This document shows, one piece after another, positions 21,437 through 34,277 of a DNA stretch of 64,000 nt. The stretch spans positions 726,001-790,000 of the forward strand of contig BDSL01000012.1 of assembly GCA_003116995.1 (NCBI GenBank). The letters run 5' to 3'. The position numbers and the translations under genes are program-made. Each line of letters starts with the position of its first letter. Positions within the stretch are counted from its first letter, which is position 1. Under the pieces are notes generated by a model. The model was not told the origin of the DNA and ran no database searches. It saw only the letters and a list, made by a program, of their open reading frames with translations. This DNA is from Yamagishiella unicocca. Its lineage: Eukaryota > Chlorophyta > Chlorophyceae > Chlamydomonadales > Volvocaceae.

Positions 21437-23108
21437 TTTGATAGGAATTCCCGTAGTCAGGATGCGACAGTTACAGTCAAGTATGAAAGGTTTGTTGTGT
21501 ATGGGGCGGGATGTACGGAATGATCACGCAGCTAGCAGCAGGATATTGAGGTAGAGCGTGTGCAAGGCGGTGATTGTTTTCTAGGAACAGTAGATGATAA
21601 TTACCTGAAGTAGAAGAACTGTGGGCTAGGATGCTGATGACCTGAGGCCGGAGTGTCGAGGCCAAAGGGACAAGGAGGCCAGTATGCGTCCGTTGACCGT
21701 TGAACGGCCCCACGGCCTGGTCATCCAAACTCTCGAACTCGTGCACAGTTACAGGTAAACGTATAAAATAAATATTCATTATCTCCGTGTTTGTGCGTGC
21801 ATACCCGTACATGAGCTGGCGCGATTTAACTGCTCTGTCACCCGTTTGCCGATTATGTTGCCACGATGTAGGCTCTACGACTTCCTCACACAACAACAAA
21901 CGCTGAAATATTAAGCACTTGAAGTAACCTGAATATAATGACATACTCACTAAAGTTGGAACCATTTTTCGGTGCCAGTGCCGTTCCTATCCGCAGAGTG
22001 ACGCTTCAAGATTAATGAAGGTCCACAAGGGCGCACGAACAATCCTGGCCTTATTCTCGGGATGTGATGGCATCATGAAACCTATGCTTGATTGCGAATT
22101 CCAATGGCGCGAATCAGTGCCTGTTTAGTGGATCCCCATCTGAGCCGGCTCAGGATAATTCGTGCCCGTGCCTGTCCCCGGCGTACCAAATCACTCCTAT
22201 ATTTCTACAGTATACCATGGCATCGTTCCCCTAATGTTTTGGGGCGTAAAAGATTATTACGAACTGCTAGATGCGCCCCGCAGACGACTGGGTTCCAACC
22301 TGAGGTCGCTGGGGCTGTAATCGCACAAGGTTCAGCTGTCGAGATTGACAGGTAGATGTGCGACAGGTAGATGTGCGGAGGGGGCGCCACGCGCGGAGGC
22401 TATCCAAGCGTTGTGGGATGGCATCCTGCGCACGGCACCCCAGCCAGGCCCAACCGCACGCAGGTCAGCCCCAAAGCAGCCGTGCCTCGGAAACAAGAAA
22501 CGCAACGCATCCTTTACGCTGCAAAGAGACATCGGAATGCGTGGAGCAAATAATTAAAGGGCCACAGACCCTGCCGCCAAATCCCAGCCACCATCATGCA
22601 CGCAGGAACCCGCAACTGCGCAAATTTTGGGTTCGGACACTCGTACATAGCCCTGCGCCAATGCTTGCCGGATTGATGCACACGCGTACGCAATCCAGCT
22701 GCCTCAGACACTCCAAAAGGAACATGTATTACCCCTTGTCTTATGCCAAGGCCGGCCAAGATTACGGTAGAGCAACGCATCACTACTGTATCCGCGAATG
22801 ACCAATAGCGGAGCGTCCGTTGAGCACAGTACGGCAGTTGAAGTGGCCCACTGGGCACCAGTAGTACCCCCCAGCGCTGCACTTCTCGCCCCGCCCCTCC
22901 TGCGCCACCCAGCCACCGGCCGCCGCCACGCGTCCCTTCCTTCGACCCCGCACCCTCACCCTCGCTAGTCCCCATCCCTGCGCGTCCCCCGTCGGTGCCA
23001 GGCCCGGAGCACCGATGCCTACCAACGTATACGACTACTACTACGAATGCCTCGCTCGTCAGACGCAGCTGCCCCGCGCCACTCACGCACCGCCCCCCCG
23101 GCCCTGCG
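21437..23108. other. Intergenic region between glycosyltransferase copy 2 and UBLCP1
   Basis: Contains the 5' flank of the transferase, with an AT-rich stretch at about 21755-21780 (minus-strand AATGAATATTTATTTTATAC), the shared upstream block at 21637-21725, and the 3' UTR side of UBLCP1. A 15-bp unit GACAGGTAGATGTGC occurs twice at about 22347-22378. No gene is supported; frames seen are antisense or GC-driven. Confidence 0.5.
21637..21725. repeat. Upstream block shared by both glycosyltransferase copies (right member)
   Basis: The order GAGGCCGGAGTGTCGAGGCC, CAAGGAGGCCA, CCGTTGACCGTTGAACGGCC parallels 2240-2345. The distance to the transferase ATG is about 200-290 nt in both places. Confidence 0.6.
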
Positions 23109-26100
23109 CTAATGCCGTCGCTGGTACTTGTCCAAGTACTTCTCCCATCGCCCGTGGTCCAGCGCCTCCAGGCTCTCCAGATGGGCGATAGCAGCCAGGT
23201 AGGCCTTGAGGCCCACTAGCTCGCGGTCGGAGCCGCGGGTCAAGTGGGCCTTGCGAAAGGGCCGGATCACAAGCCCCTGCTGAGGATTCATGATGTAGTT
23301 GCGCCTGCGCGCGCAGGGTGAGGGCGAAGGCCCGGGACAATAGGGTAAAGGGTAAAGGCGAGCCTAGAGTGGGGGGGCATCTCAGCCATCAATGAAAGAT
23401 GGAGGTAACAGGGAGGAGTACCGAGCAGTTTTCATCGCTATCGTACGCCCTCCGTCCCTCCGCTCACTTCCAACCCCCCATATCGCCCGGGCTTCCACTC
23501 TCTGTCTTCAGCCCCTTCACAAGGTTCCTTCACCCCCCAGGCCGCTGGAGCGTACTTTAGATCGTCAAGCATGATGGTGTTTGCGGGGGTGTACTGCTCG
23601 GGGAACTTCTCCCAGATGAACTGGCGCAGCAGACAACAGATGGGGGAAGGGGGAGAGGGGACAGAAGTTGGTTAACCCCCGCAGACGAACGTCGTGGCGC
23701 AACGGTACTCCGTACACCAGTGCATTTTGGAGTCCTTGCAGCGACCCACCTCAAGCGGTTTGCAGTCGAAGACGCCGTACTTCTCCGTGTGTACGGTCAC
23801 CATAGCCGTGTGGTCCAGCAGGCACACAATCTTGTAAGCCGGGTTGCCCAGCACCCCCAGCTCCTGTCACGCAACGCCGTACACTTCCACGTGTCAGGTA
23901 CGACATCAGGTAAGACGTCGGTACGACGTCAGGCACTGGTTAGCGATCAGGCGCCCCACAGACCCACGTCCGGTAAGAGGTCCATTGAGGTGCGGTGCCG
24001 ACGCAGCAGGCGTGCGAAGGTACCGTAGATGCCGGCTTTGGCTGTGGATTGGGCGGGCCCTTTAGCCGGCTCGCTTGCGTGGCTGCTTTGCGTGGCTGCT
24101 TTGCGCGGCCCGGCTGCGCAGTAGATAACGCACCCCTCACCTTCATCTTGACCTCGACCCACTTCTTGCTGGTGGCTGACCAGATGATGATGTCGAATGC
24201 TTCATGAGCTGACGTCAGAAACTCATGCAGGTGCGGTCGCGCCAGCTCCTGGGAGGGGAGAGGCCGCGCAGCCAGGCCCGGCAGAAGAGGGGGGGAACGG
24301 GACGCGATGTAATCGCCCCACGTTTCTCACCGCATGCAGGACAACAAAACAACATCCCGGGTTCGCAAATGCTCCTCCACACGAACTAATGGCCACATAA
24401 GGCATTCCGGTAGCCGCTCGCAACACTCCAGGGAAGGCGCTGCATAAGTAGAATCCCAAAACAGCTGTACAAATGCTCCGACCCACATCGATTCTGAACC
24501 CTCCAAACCCCACACCTGCATCACCCACCTCAGGCCGCTCCGCAGTCGAGCCCAGATCGAATATCGTGTAATCGATGTCGATGACCAGGCACTTCTTGCC
24601 GGGGCGGGGAGGCGACAGGATCTTCACTTCCACGCTCTTCAACCGCCGTGCCAGCTTCTCCTGAGGGATCATTTGCGGGAGCGTGTTCAAGTGCGTGTCC
24701 AAGTGAAGTCGGGTGCGAAAGGGATACGTGGTTGTAGGGGCTGCGGTTGAGCAGGGTTGGGCGTTGGCGGTTTCAAGTTGGGGACTAGAAGCGCCGGCGC
24801 GCACGTGACGGGACACGTGGCGGCGTGCGGCCTTCAACGGAGGAGCGCCCCAAGATCGCCACACACCGCCGCGATCCTGGTGCAGCTCCTTCGTTGATTG
24901 CTTCACCGCCTCCCTAAGTGATAAGGTTGACCACACACACGGATCATCCCCCCTTCGGGGTAGTGGGAGCAGTGGATGGACGGGTAGCGTCCGAGCTGGC
25001 GTCGGCACACTGTAGCACACACACACGGCAGCCGCGCCGCTCCCGGCTTCCCACCGCCCGACCCCGCGCCAGCCCCAGGGCCCCCGCGCCAGCCAGCCCC
25101 GACAACCCACCTGCACCTCGGGCCGGTCCTTGACCGCCACATTGGCCACCATCTCATCCGCCCCGATATCGAAGTCGTCCTGCGATGGCGTGCGTCGGGG
25201 GCGCGTGACCCAAATCCAGTAGCGGAAGGCAACAATGCACTTATGATGTCGAGACCATTTGCAGCTTAGTCACACGCACGTTCTCCGTAAGCCAATTTCG
25301 TGCAGCGGCAAGGGATCTTTGTCGTAACGAGTTAATAGAAGGGACCAAGCAAGGGAATGCAGATTACAGTATTGCAGTCTTGGCTCGTACCGTAGTACAC
25401 GCGGTTGGCCGAAGCTGTCCGCCCTGGTTGCGCTTCCGCGCTCGCAGCCGTTCTGGCTCCCTTGTAACTCATGCATTCTGGCCGCATACTCCGCCACGCG
25501 GGAAAACCCAAATGCCAATCGGAATGTGCATTGAGCCCTCAAACTTCTTGGTAACGCCCAATGTGTGATGATGAAACTGTGCCCCTCTTCTTGTTCTGGG
25601 TTCGCCCAGGGTTCGAGTAGCATGTTTCGTTATGAGCGCCGACACTATTTCGACGTCAGCACGCCGCACTTTGCCGCATCCCAACTGTTGTCGTGTTTCG
25701 TATGAGATACGACTTTCGCCAGATTCCTTTGGCACAAACTGTACTGCGTTTGCGACCAGTCCGAAACATTCGATCTCGCAAAAGCGTAGTTGGTTGTGCT
25801 TATTTTGAGGCTTGAGTTTTGCGATGGACGGGGTAAATGCGACGGTTACTCGGGAGCGTTGGAACGAATTAAGCAGCTAACGCCGTCCACCGTATATGGT
25901 TCAACAAGGGCTACGGGAGGTCTGTGCTGCTATGCGCCGCACTCAACCCTTTCGGGCGCGGCTCGACCTGCCCATGCGCGTTTGGTCCCTAGCATACCGA
26001 TTGCCGAACAAACCTGCTTTGGTGTTGCCTTCCCTTGCCTGGCTGTTCTCCCGCGCTGTGGTGCCTGGATTAGGCCCGGAGCAGCTGTTTCGTTGCTGAG

Positions 26101-27176
26101 GGCTTTGGCAGACTGGTTGCTGGTGTGCCTTGGCAGGGGCTCCGGCCCCGACTCGTCGATCCCACCCTGATGAATGATGCCCCGGCCCTGATGACTCAGT
26201 CGTGGTTTACCCCATGAGGTTGGTGCGCTGCACGCCACACGGTCCGCCACGTTTGACCACCTATGTGACGATCGCATGGCTTCAAGAGTTCTCACCGAGG
26301 TCCCGGCCCCCCCTGGCTCCGAAGCCAACCGCGCACCTGCACCTCCGGTGCCACCTCTGCCTCCTTGGCGGCGGCCGCGATGGCGGCCTCGGGGGTCCTG
26401 CGGCGCCAGGACAGCTATAGTGAGAAGCGCGTAGGAAGGGTCTCCTTATATTTCCCATCCTACACCATTTCTGTAGCCTTTGTATTCCACACACACCCTG
26501 TAGCCTTTGTATTCCACACACCCCCGATGCGGTTTGTTTTTGTAACCCCCCATGATGCGGATGCGCAGTGTGACGGCGGCGGGCCCCAAGTGCCCCAACC
26601 GCGATGTGGGTCGGCAGCCATCACACACGCAAGGGGGGGGAGCCGTGGCGCGGGGCGCTCAGCCATCGGCACAGGCCGCCTCCTCCATCGTAAGCCCCCT
26701 CACGCTGCAATCATCCGTAACCGCGCGAAATGCCCCTAAAGGATGCCTGCCGTATCATCCCACGGCTCAGCTGTACGGCAGTGACATGCCAACTCACCCC
26801 ATCATCATAAACTTAACGCTTGGCTTGATTTGGAGCTCCCCCACCGAGGATTCGTCCGTTGCGGGCTTCCCTTCCTTCGTCTTCAGACCCAGGATCTGCA
26901 AACCGGAGGGTTCGTGGCGGTGAGGCATCACACGAAGATGCCCCGCGCTTGTTCCCTTGGGCTGTCGGTGCCCCGCGGGATTCCGGGCCTGGGAGCATTT
27001 TTGGGAGGTGCATTAGCAGCTCGTAGGGCCCTGTGGACAGGTCGCACCTTCTGCCGCTTGGCGAGAACGTTGGTCTCGCCCTCCAGTTTATGCTTTAGTT
27101 CCATAACTGTTTCTGTGGGCTCAAGCTTGAACGTGAACTCCTTCCCGCTCCATTTGATTCCGACTTCGACCGACAT
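23109..27176 (-). CDS. UBLCP1: UBLCP1: ubiquitin-like domain-containing CTD phosphatase
   Basis: Nine minus-strand exons: 27176-27048, 26895-26798, 26397-26343, 25179-25111, 24660-24529, 24248-24141, 23863-23750, 23620-23556, 23304-23109; all GT-AG; 966 nt, 321 aa (human protein 318). The N-terminus [16 protein letters not shown] to PSVKFMMMG is the ubiquitin-like domain that docks on the proteasome. Then comes the FCP/SCP phosphatase domain with the DxDxT motif [10 protein letters not shown] (D145, D147), FDIIIWSAT, and the tail [16 protein letters not shown] ending in the conserved WEKYLDKY. In animals this Mg-dependent Ser/Thr phosphatase acts on nuclear 26S proteasome and can act on RNA polymerase II CTD. 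All catalytic motifs are present. Exon 3 has two possible donors 6 nt apart (GAG|gtgcag or CAG|gtgcgc), giving 321 or 323 aa. Confidence 0.95.
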
Positions 27177-28107
27177 CCCTTTCCGACGGCAACTAAGCTC
27201 GTTAAATGTGTATACTGAAAATCACGTATGAAACCTTGGCAACGGATATTGCAGGATCGTAACTATGCTCTCTAGTTTCGTTAGCTCGCTAGGCCAACCA
27301 AAAGAAACTTCCCAAGTACCGTACTACCATGCTAGTGATGTCTAGTATAATCAAAGATTTAGGTGAATTTAATGACGAGATTGGCGTCAGCTGACTTTCT
27401 TGGCTGCCGTGCGTTGCATTACAGAAGGCCAGAAGGCGGGAAAGGCCCGTTGCATTGCAGAGTCCGTACCTTTGCTTGAGACAAAGCAAGCGCTGCAAAG
27501 CAGCTGAAGGCACCTTCCAGATACTAAAGGCTTGCCTATGATCCAGGAAAGCTGCCATGTGTCCCGCGGGTCGCGTATCCAGGCAAAGCAGGGGCACAGC
27601 CTCCCAAGCCAGCTGAAGCGCACTTCAGGACGCGGTTGGTGCCTTATCGCCAGGCTACAATATAGGTTGCACCCTGCCGCATGCACACCCGATCTACATT
27701 CGTTCAGCTACCACACTCTTGCTTCCACGTCCCATAAGGCGCGCTCAGCGACACAGCAGCCAAGAGCAGCCCTAATGTAGCCCCGCAGCTCAACCGCTCT
27801 GCTACTGCTGCTGTACATGCAAACAATGCAACTCGCTCTGGCACTGCTATTACAACCGCTATTGCCGCTTTAACAGTCCTGCTGTCCCTCTTACTACCAT
27901 TTCCTCGCGGATGGCAATGTCAATGTCACACAGGGACACCGGTAGGCTCAATGCGATGAGCACCGAACGCCAACGTAAGCAAACAATCGACACCTGCTCA
28001 GAGAGACCTCCGCCGCCACCCTGGTACCGCACAGTTGGCAAAACCACAACCCAAAATCCTCGACGCCGGCTCCGCTCATGACGACCAAAGATGCTTCTTG
28101 CAGCGCA
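27177..28107. other. Spacer: UBLCP1 promoter and 3' UTR of the leucine-rich protein gene
   Basis: No gene supported. A minus-strand TGTAA signal at 27850-27854 lies 254 nt past the stop of the leucine-rich protein gene. The rest is upstream of UBLCP1; frames on the minus strand at 27289-27686 show no domain. Confidence 0.6.
27850..27854 (-). terminator. TGTAA polyadenylation signal of the leucine-rich protein gene
   Basis: TTACA on the plus strand is TGTAA on the minus strand, 254 nt downstream of the stop codon at 28108. TGTAA is the usual poly(A) signal in Chlamydomonas and Volvox. Confidence 0.5.
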
Positions 28108-31100
28108 TCACGTGTCTCCAACTTGGTCTGGCTCGCACTCGCCCGACCCTGCGCCCACCCACACGTAGCGGACGCCGCCGCGGCCACCGCCGTCGTCACC
28201 CCCGCCGCCGCCGCCATCGCCCCTGCCGCCGTCACCGGCAGCTGCCCCCCGCAGCCGCTCGTTGATGTCTGACGCCTGCTGCTCCGAGAGGAAGGTCGCC
28301 GTGATGACGAGCGAGCGGTCATGACTGCGAGCGGAGGCAGGCAGGGAGGAAGGGAGGCAATGCGGGGAGGGAGCGGAGGCAGGCAGGCAGGGAGGGAGGG
28401 GGGCAAGGTGGGGAGATGGAGGATAAGGGCAGACCGGTCAGCGGGGCGAAATCTTGTTTGGTACCGCACTGGCGCCAGGTCGAGATCCTCCTGACCCAGA
28501 AAGCAGCCCCTACCTTTCTCCCTCAGCGCCGGCACCGCCTAGGTACGAGGCCCCTCGCAACGCCCGCCGGGTGAAGTGGCTGGGGCTGCCAGCGACGGCG
28601 GCGGCGTCGACGCCGTGGCGGCGCATGGCGGCGCCGCGTCGGCCCTCGGCGGCCGCCAACGCCAGGTCTAGCACGTGGTCGGGAGGCATCCACGCCAGGA
28701 AGCCCTGCCGTACAGGTTCGTACAACTCCATCAACCTCCTAACAAGCACCGGAACGGTCGGTGGCCGGCAAGTCAGCGCTGGACATTCGGGGCCCCTTCC
28801 CTGGAGACCGGGGAGCTGCCCCTTCCCAGTCCCCCACCACTACCTGCAGCAGGGGGTATCAATTCCCCTACCTATTATCCTGGGTCCACTACCTGCCCCG
28901 TCGACTGCGCCCCCGGACCCACCTGCATGTCCAATCTAAGCTCCCGCAGGCTCTGAAGGAAGTGGCGGGGGGGGGGCAGGCGTAAAGACCGGTTACACGA
29001 CACAGGTATAGTAGCTGGCGCATTGTCTTCGGTGACGGTGGGGGGGAAGAAGCGTCGGCCGCAGGGGGTCGGTAGCAGGGGGTCAGGTCCAGGGTCGGGC
29101 ATACGTGGCAGCAGCTTCCGAGACTGCCCCGAGGACGACCCCTGGCTACGGCTGCCACCCACCTGCATGCCAGCCAACCGCAGCAGGCCGTGCCGGGTTA
29201 TGTCGTACGACAGCAGCTCCAGGCGGCGCAGGTACGGCAAGCCGTACGATATTGCCGCCAGGGCACTATCCTGCACCTGCCACTGCCGACTGTTGGCCTG
29301 GGTCCGGGGGGAAGGGGGATTACATAAAAGAACCGGTAACTCGACATGGGTAATTGTAGTGGGTGTAGGGGGAAGGGGGAGGGGGCGGTGAGAAGGAGCA
29401 TTGGAGGGCGGGGAAGGAGGGGCGGGAAAAGGAAGCGGGCAAGGGTTGGGTTCTGAGGATATGGTTGGGGCGATGTGGGTCGGGAGGATGTGGGTTGGGC
29501 GATATGGGTCGGCAGGATGTGGGTTGGGCGATATGGTTTGTGACAGCTCGGTCAATGGAGACGCACCCGCTGCCTGCTCTTGGTAGCAACAGGAATCGAG
29601 GGCCCCCAGCCCTGCTCCTCTTCCCCATATCCCATCCATGCCGCACGGGCAAGTCAGCAGTACCGAGGGAGGTCCCCCTCGTGCCGCCCCCCTCAGTCCT
29701 GTGTCGTGTCCACGGGTCTCCTCACCCCCTCCCCCTCAGTCCTCACACCTGCAGCGCCAAGCAGCTCAGCCGGCGCCCCAGCGCCCCCGCCAGCCAGCCC
29801 GCCACCGCTGCCCAGTCCAGTGCGCCACACACCGCCAGCTCCACTTCCTCACACCGCCAGCACAGCCGGAGCAGCTCCACCCAGGCGCAGCCACCTCCGC
29901 CCGCACCCCCACCCCCACCCCCGCCGCGTCCGGCCCCAGCCCCGCGGACAGCAGAGGCGGCGGCAGCCGCCGCCACTGCCTCGCCCGCTGCAGCTGCCTC
30001 CCGAAATCTCTCCCGCCAGCCCTCCGCCTCCGCCTGCTCCTCCTGCTCTCGGTGCTCCAGGTCCCCCTCCTCGTGGCCGCCGGCGTCGCTGGCGCGGCGG
30101 CTGCCGGGCCTCCTCGCCCAGCTGCATCTGGAAGCGCTCCAACCGCAGCCCGAGAGCTAGGTGACGCAGCAGCGGGGCCCTGGGGGGGCAGGCGGTGGAG
30201 GTTAGAATCATAAACGACGCAGGCGCTGGGTTTGCGTTGGATTCGCGGATCAACCTTTACCCCCCCCCCCACCTTCACCGCTGTCGGTTTGTCGGCCATG
30301 GATTTGCGGATTCTCCCATAAAACCCCATGGATCGCGTAACCGGGTCTCCTCGCCACCCCCTTTGGTTCGCGCCTCTCCTCCGCCCCACCGCCCCTCCCC
30401 GCCCTCTGGGTCGCAACCGCGCTTCCTCCGGCTCCCCGACGTATCTCTGCACAGTCGTTCCTCCGTCCTCCCCATCAAACACCAAAACGGGCAAACAGGT
30501 TGACAGATTGCCGCAGCTAGCGGCAGCCGTAGCGCCCACACCCCTGCTTGCCGCCTCGGCTCACATTTGGAGCGCCTCCAGCAGCCCCCGCCCCAGCCGC
30601 GTGTCCGCCAGTCGGAGGCTCAGCAGCCGCAGCCGCGGCACTGGAGTCGCTCCGGGCTGCTGCGGGACAGGCGAGGTTGGGGTTGAGGTGGCGCGAGGTG
30701 GTGCGGTGAGGGTGAAGGTGCTGGCACAGTCCACGGACCAGCCCACTGGCTAAACTCGACAGCAACCTGGGACCTTGTTTTCCGTGCAGAGACACCGTAC
30801 TCTCTTGTGAGGATCTGGTCAAGTTAAAACCGCCAAAGATCCGCTTGGGCAGACCCACCGACCCGCACACGGCCGTACGGCAGCCCAGTGCGCCGCCCCA
30901 CCTGTAGAGCCGCCGCTGCGAGATCTTGAGATCCCGAGACCCTGAGATCCTGGAATCCCGGCCCGACCCATATAGCCCAACACGCGCACCTTGGTGAACG
31001 TCCTGGCAGCCAGCCCCAGCGCGCTGAGGGCCGTGAGGCCAGTGCAGCGGTGCAGGGTCTGCAGCGGGGCGTATTGGTTTTGGTGTGGGCGTTAAGTGCG

Positions 31101-34100
31101 GGGGCCGCATGTCAAGGCGGGCCGCCGGCAGCACCGCACGTGTCGGATTTGGCACAGCACCCGCACCCCAAGCCCCGAGCGCAAGTAGCTGTACGCCAAG
31201 CACGGCACCTGCATGAATGCCGGTGCAATTGCAATTAGGGGTGCCCTCGCGACCCAGTTTTCACTGGCACACATGTGATGCCGTACACACTCACTTGGAG
31301 CAGCGGCGCGTCGAGAAGCACCTGCGTGGTGGTTGGCGACAGTTGGCGCCAGGTGGTTGGCGGTGGTTGGCGTCAGGTGGTGACGTGGGGGCGTGTACGC
31401 GTGCAAGGGCGGTGGTCGGGGCGGAGACGAAGCGTTTGGACGGCACAGCGTAGCGCAGGCTGTAGCAGGGTAAATGGCGCGCGCGGCGCCCTCCTACGCA
31501 CATAAGGCCCCTGAGGTACTTATCGCCCAGGAAAATCCCACGCACTACATGACATGGCAAGTGACGTCATCACTACACCGTACGACGCGGCGTTTCGTAT
31601 TCCGCAGCCGGGCTTCCGCTTTCACCACCTGCGGCAGCTCGAGGCGAGTGAGGTTGTCGCAACAGCCGCCAGCGAGGTGGGCCCAGGTCTCACGCTGCTG
31701 CGACGGCGGCGCCGCCGACGATGACGGGTCACCAACACTGCCGTCGCAGCCACCACCGTACTCCCCGCCGTCGATCACTTCATCCATTCCGGCGGTAGCG
31801 GCGCTCGCCGCCATCCGACGCGCCGCCGCCGCTGCCGCCACCGCCAGCTCCGCCGCGGCGACGGAAGCTGCGTCCAGCCAGCGGCCGGACCCGCCGTACA
31901 AGTCGACGGAGAGGCTCCGCAACCCACGCAGCGCCGTCAGCGGCCCGGGCAACAGCACCATGCAGGGCACCGCCGCTGCCGCCGGCATCTGTACCACGGG
32001 CACCGCCGCCGCCACCTCAGCCTCGGACACAGGCGGGGGTAACACCATCCGCAGCCGAAGCTCCGTCAGGGTGCTCAGTCGTACGACAGCCGTCAGGACC
32101 TCCTCCGTGACCACGACGCCGCTGAGGCGCAGGCTCCGAAGCCGCGCCAGCGGGCCCGCCAGGAGACACCGCAGCGCCGACGACACCAGCGCGGGGGCGG
32201 CAGCGGCGGCGGCGGCGGCGGCGCCGCCGCCGCCGCCAGCTCGGGCGAAGCACAGGGCTCTAGGCGTTGCGGCGTCGCTCACCCCAGCCAGCGCAAAGTC
32301 CACGGTGTGCAGGTTGTGAAAGAGCTGTACCGGGAGCTCTAGCGCGGTCGGGATTGTGCCGGTAGGTGGGTGAAGGTGCCCGCCCATCGGCGCGCGTGCC
32401 TCCAGGGGGGCCTGAAGCTCCTCCCATTTAGGCTCCACAGCCAACCCCATCTCTGCCTTCACACCTGCAGCTTCAGCCGCAGTGACGGGGCCAATACGGC
32501 CGGCAGCAACGTGCGGTTTGTCTTCCGGACCCAGCAGCGCCGGTGCTGGCGCCAAGGCCGCATGCCCCATACCCGACAGGACCAAGTCCTCTTCCAGCTG
32601 CGACGGCGCTGCCCCTACTGCTTCCACTGACCCCGCCTCCAGCGCCGGCTCCGGCACTGCCTCCTCGGGTGCGATTCCATCCCATGGCGGCAGCTGTGGC
32701 CGAAGGGACGGGGACGGGACCGCCAAGCCGAAGCAAGCTCCGAAACCACTGCCGGCGCCAGAAAACAAGGCGCCTCCGGCAGCGGCCCCGGCGGAATTCC
32801 AGATGGCATCGGACCATGGCAGCGCGGGTATGGCGGCAGCGCCGCCGCCAGTGCCGCCACCAGCGCCACCAGTGCAGTCGCCGCCAGCGCTCCAAATCGA
32901 GCTGGAAGCCGCGGTGTAGTCCACCCAGCCGCCTCCGCAACCTCTACTATCACCGCCGCCGCCACCACCACCACCACCACCACCACCAACAGACGTCCAG
33001 TTGAAGGCCCCGCCGGCAGTAGCTGTGGCTTGGAGAGCAGGGCTAGCCTCCACGCCACCCCACAGGCTTCCGAAGCCTTGGAGCCCGAAGAAAAGCTGTT
33101 CGGGCGTACTCGCTGCTGCTGCTATGGGTGTGGGCGTGGGTGCCAGGTGAGCCGCTCCTGCTGGCGGCAGCGGTGGCGCCGGCGGCGACGGCGCCTCCGG
33201 GCACTTGCTGCGCAACAGCGGCGGCTGTGGCGGCGGCGACGTGGCGCTATCAGTGCAGCGCAGGACAACCGTGTGGGCGCGCGGGTACGCCGCGGCCAGC
33301 AGGGACACGTACGACGAATGGGCGGCCAAGTCGTACGGCAGGCCGAGCACTCGCACCACCTTGACGCTGGGGCAGACACCCAATGCTACGGCGCCCTCAC
33401 CCCCGTCGCCACCGCTGCCGCTGCCGCCGTCGTTACGGTTATCACGGGCCGCAGGGATACCGAGGAGCTGGTCCATTGTGGGCAGAGCGGCTCCGAAACC
33501 CATATGGCCGGCCGCTGCAGCGGCGCCATCATCTCCGCCAGGGCGCCCGACCGCCTCCTCGCCGCCGCTGGCACGTTCACTTGTGGCTTTTGAGGCGCCG
33601 CCGCCAGCCGTGGCGAGTGCAGAGGCTGCCGAGGGGGAGGTATTGGCAGGGCCGGCGACGGCCGGTCGGCGGAACGTGTTGAAATGGTGGAGAAGAGTGT
33701 CATCTGGTAGCTGCTGGTCTGGGGCCGCCGCCGCCGATGGCATTGTCGCCGCCGGCAATGGCCCCATGGAGCCTCCTCCTCCTCCTCCTCTGCCGCCACC
33801 GCCGCCGTTGTACAGCTGGCCGGTGTTGCTGTCCAGGGAGGGGCTCAGCCGGAAGGTGACTGAGTCGGTTCCTGGGAAGAGGTCGTGCAGCAGCCGAGGC
33901 TGCGGCTCCGCGGCTGCAGGGCGCTGCCGATGTCGGCACGTGGCAAGCGGCCATGCCCCCGCCCCTGCCGCTGCTGCAACTGGGGGTGCTCCCGCTGGTG
34001 GCAGCAGCACTCTGAGCTGCAAATCGCGAACACACGCCCGGCAGGTGACTGCCCGGAGGTCGCGACATGTGAGCCGCAAGGCGGCGCGCTCGCCACGGCT

Positions 34101-34277
34101 GAGCGGCAGCCAGAACGTACGGCGGACAGTGTCCGGAGGCAGCGTTTGCAGTACGTCCGAAAGCTGCACTCCAAGGTTGATGGCATCGGCGTCAGCTGCT
34201 TGGACGTTCACGGGATTGTAGGAGCCTGGTGCGTCGTGCGCCCAGCCGATGCCAGCCGGCTGGGTTTGGGACGACAT
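28108..34277 (-). CDS. Large leucine-rich, F-box-like protein (apparent frameshift)
   Basis: Minus-strand exons: 34277-31629, 31321-31295, 31058-30990, 30659-30565, 30179-29749, 29297-29163, 28952-28923, 28704-28514, 28324-28108; all GT-AG. The start is the first in-frame ATG (34277); the frame is open to 34325 without an ATG, so an upstream exon is possible. An N-terminal segment with LSDVLQTLPPDTVRRTFW and ERAALRLTCRDLRAV resembles an F-box or F-box-like motif. A long Gly/Ala/Pro-rich middle follows, then leucine-rich repeats: LRSLRLSGVVVTEEVL, LTRLELPQ|VLLDAPLLQ|TLHRC, LRRLELLSYDITRHGLL, LRELRLDMQ. Exon 5 needs a one-base shift between about 30165 and 30000 to connect its two coding halves, and the total length leaves remainder 1. 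With the shift the product is roughly 1280 aa. The role is unknown; F-box/LRR proteins usually select substrates for SCF ubiquitin ligases. Confidence 0.75.
29461..29545. repeat. Minisatellite in an intron of the leucine-rich protein gene
   Basis: Tandem GATGTGGGTCGG / GATGTGGGTTGGGC / GATATGGGTCGG units, about 12-17 bp each, in the intron between exons 5 and 6. Confidence 0.7.

Noticed and set aside
22514..23086. 190-codon minus-strand frame downstream of UBLCP1
   Set aside because: Gly/Arg-rich product from a GC-rich stretch past the UBLCP1 stop, with no domain and no evidence of an exon chain.
33205..34221. 338-codon plus-strand frame opposite exon 1 of the leucine-rich gene
   Set aside because: It is antisense to a much longer coherent frame and is explained by GC-rich third positions.
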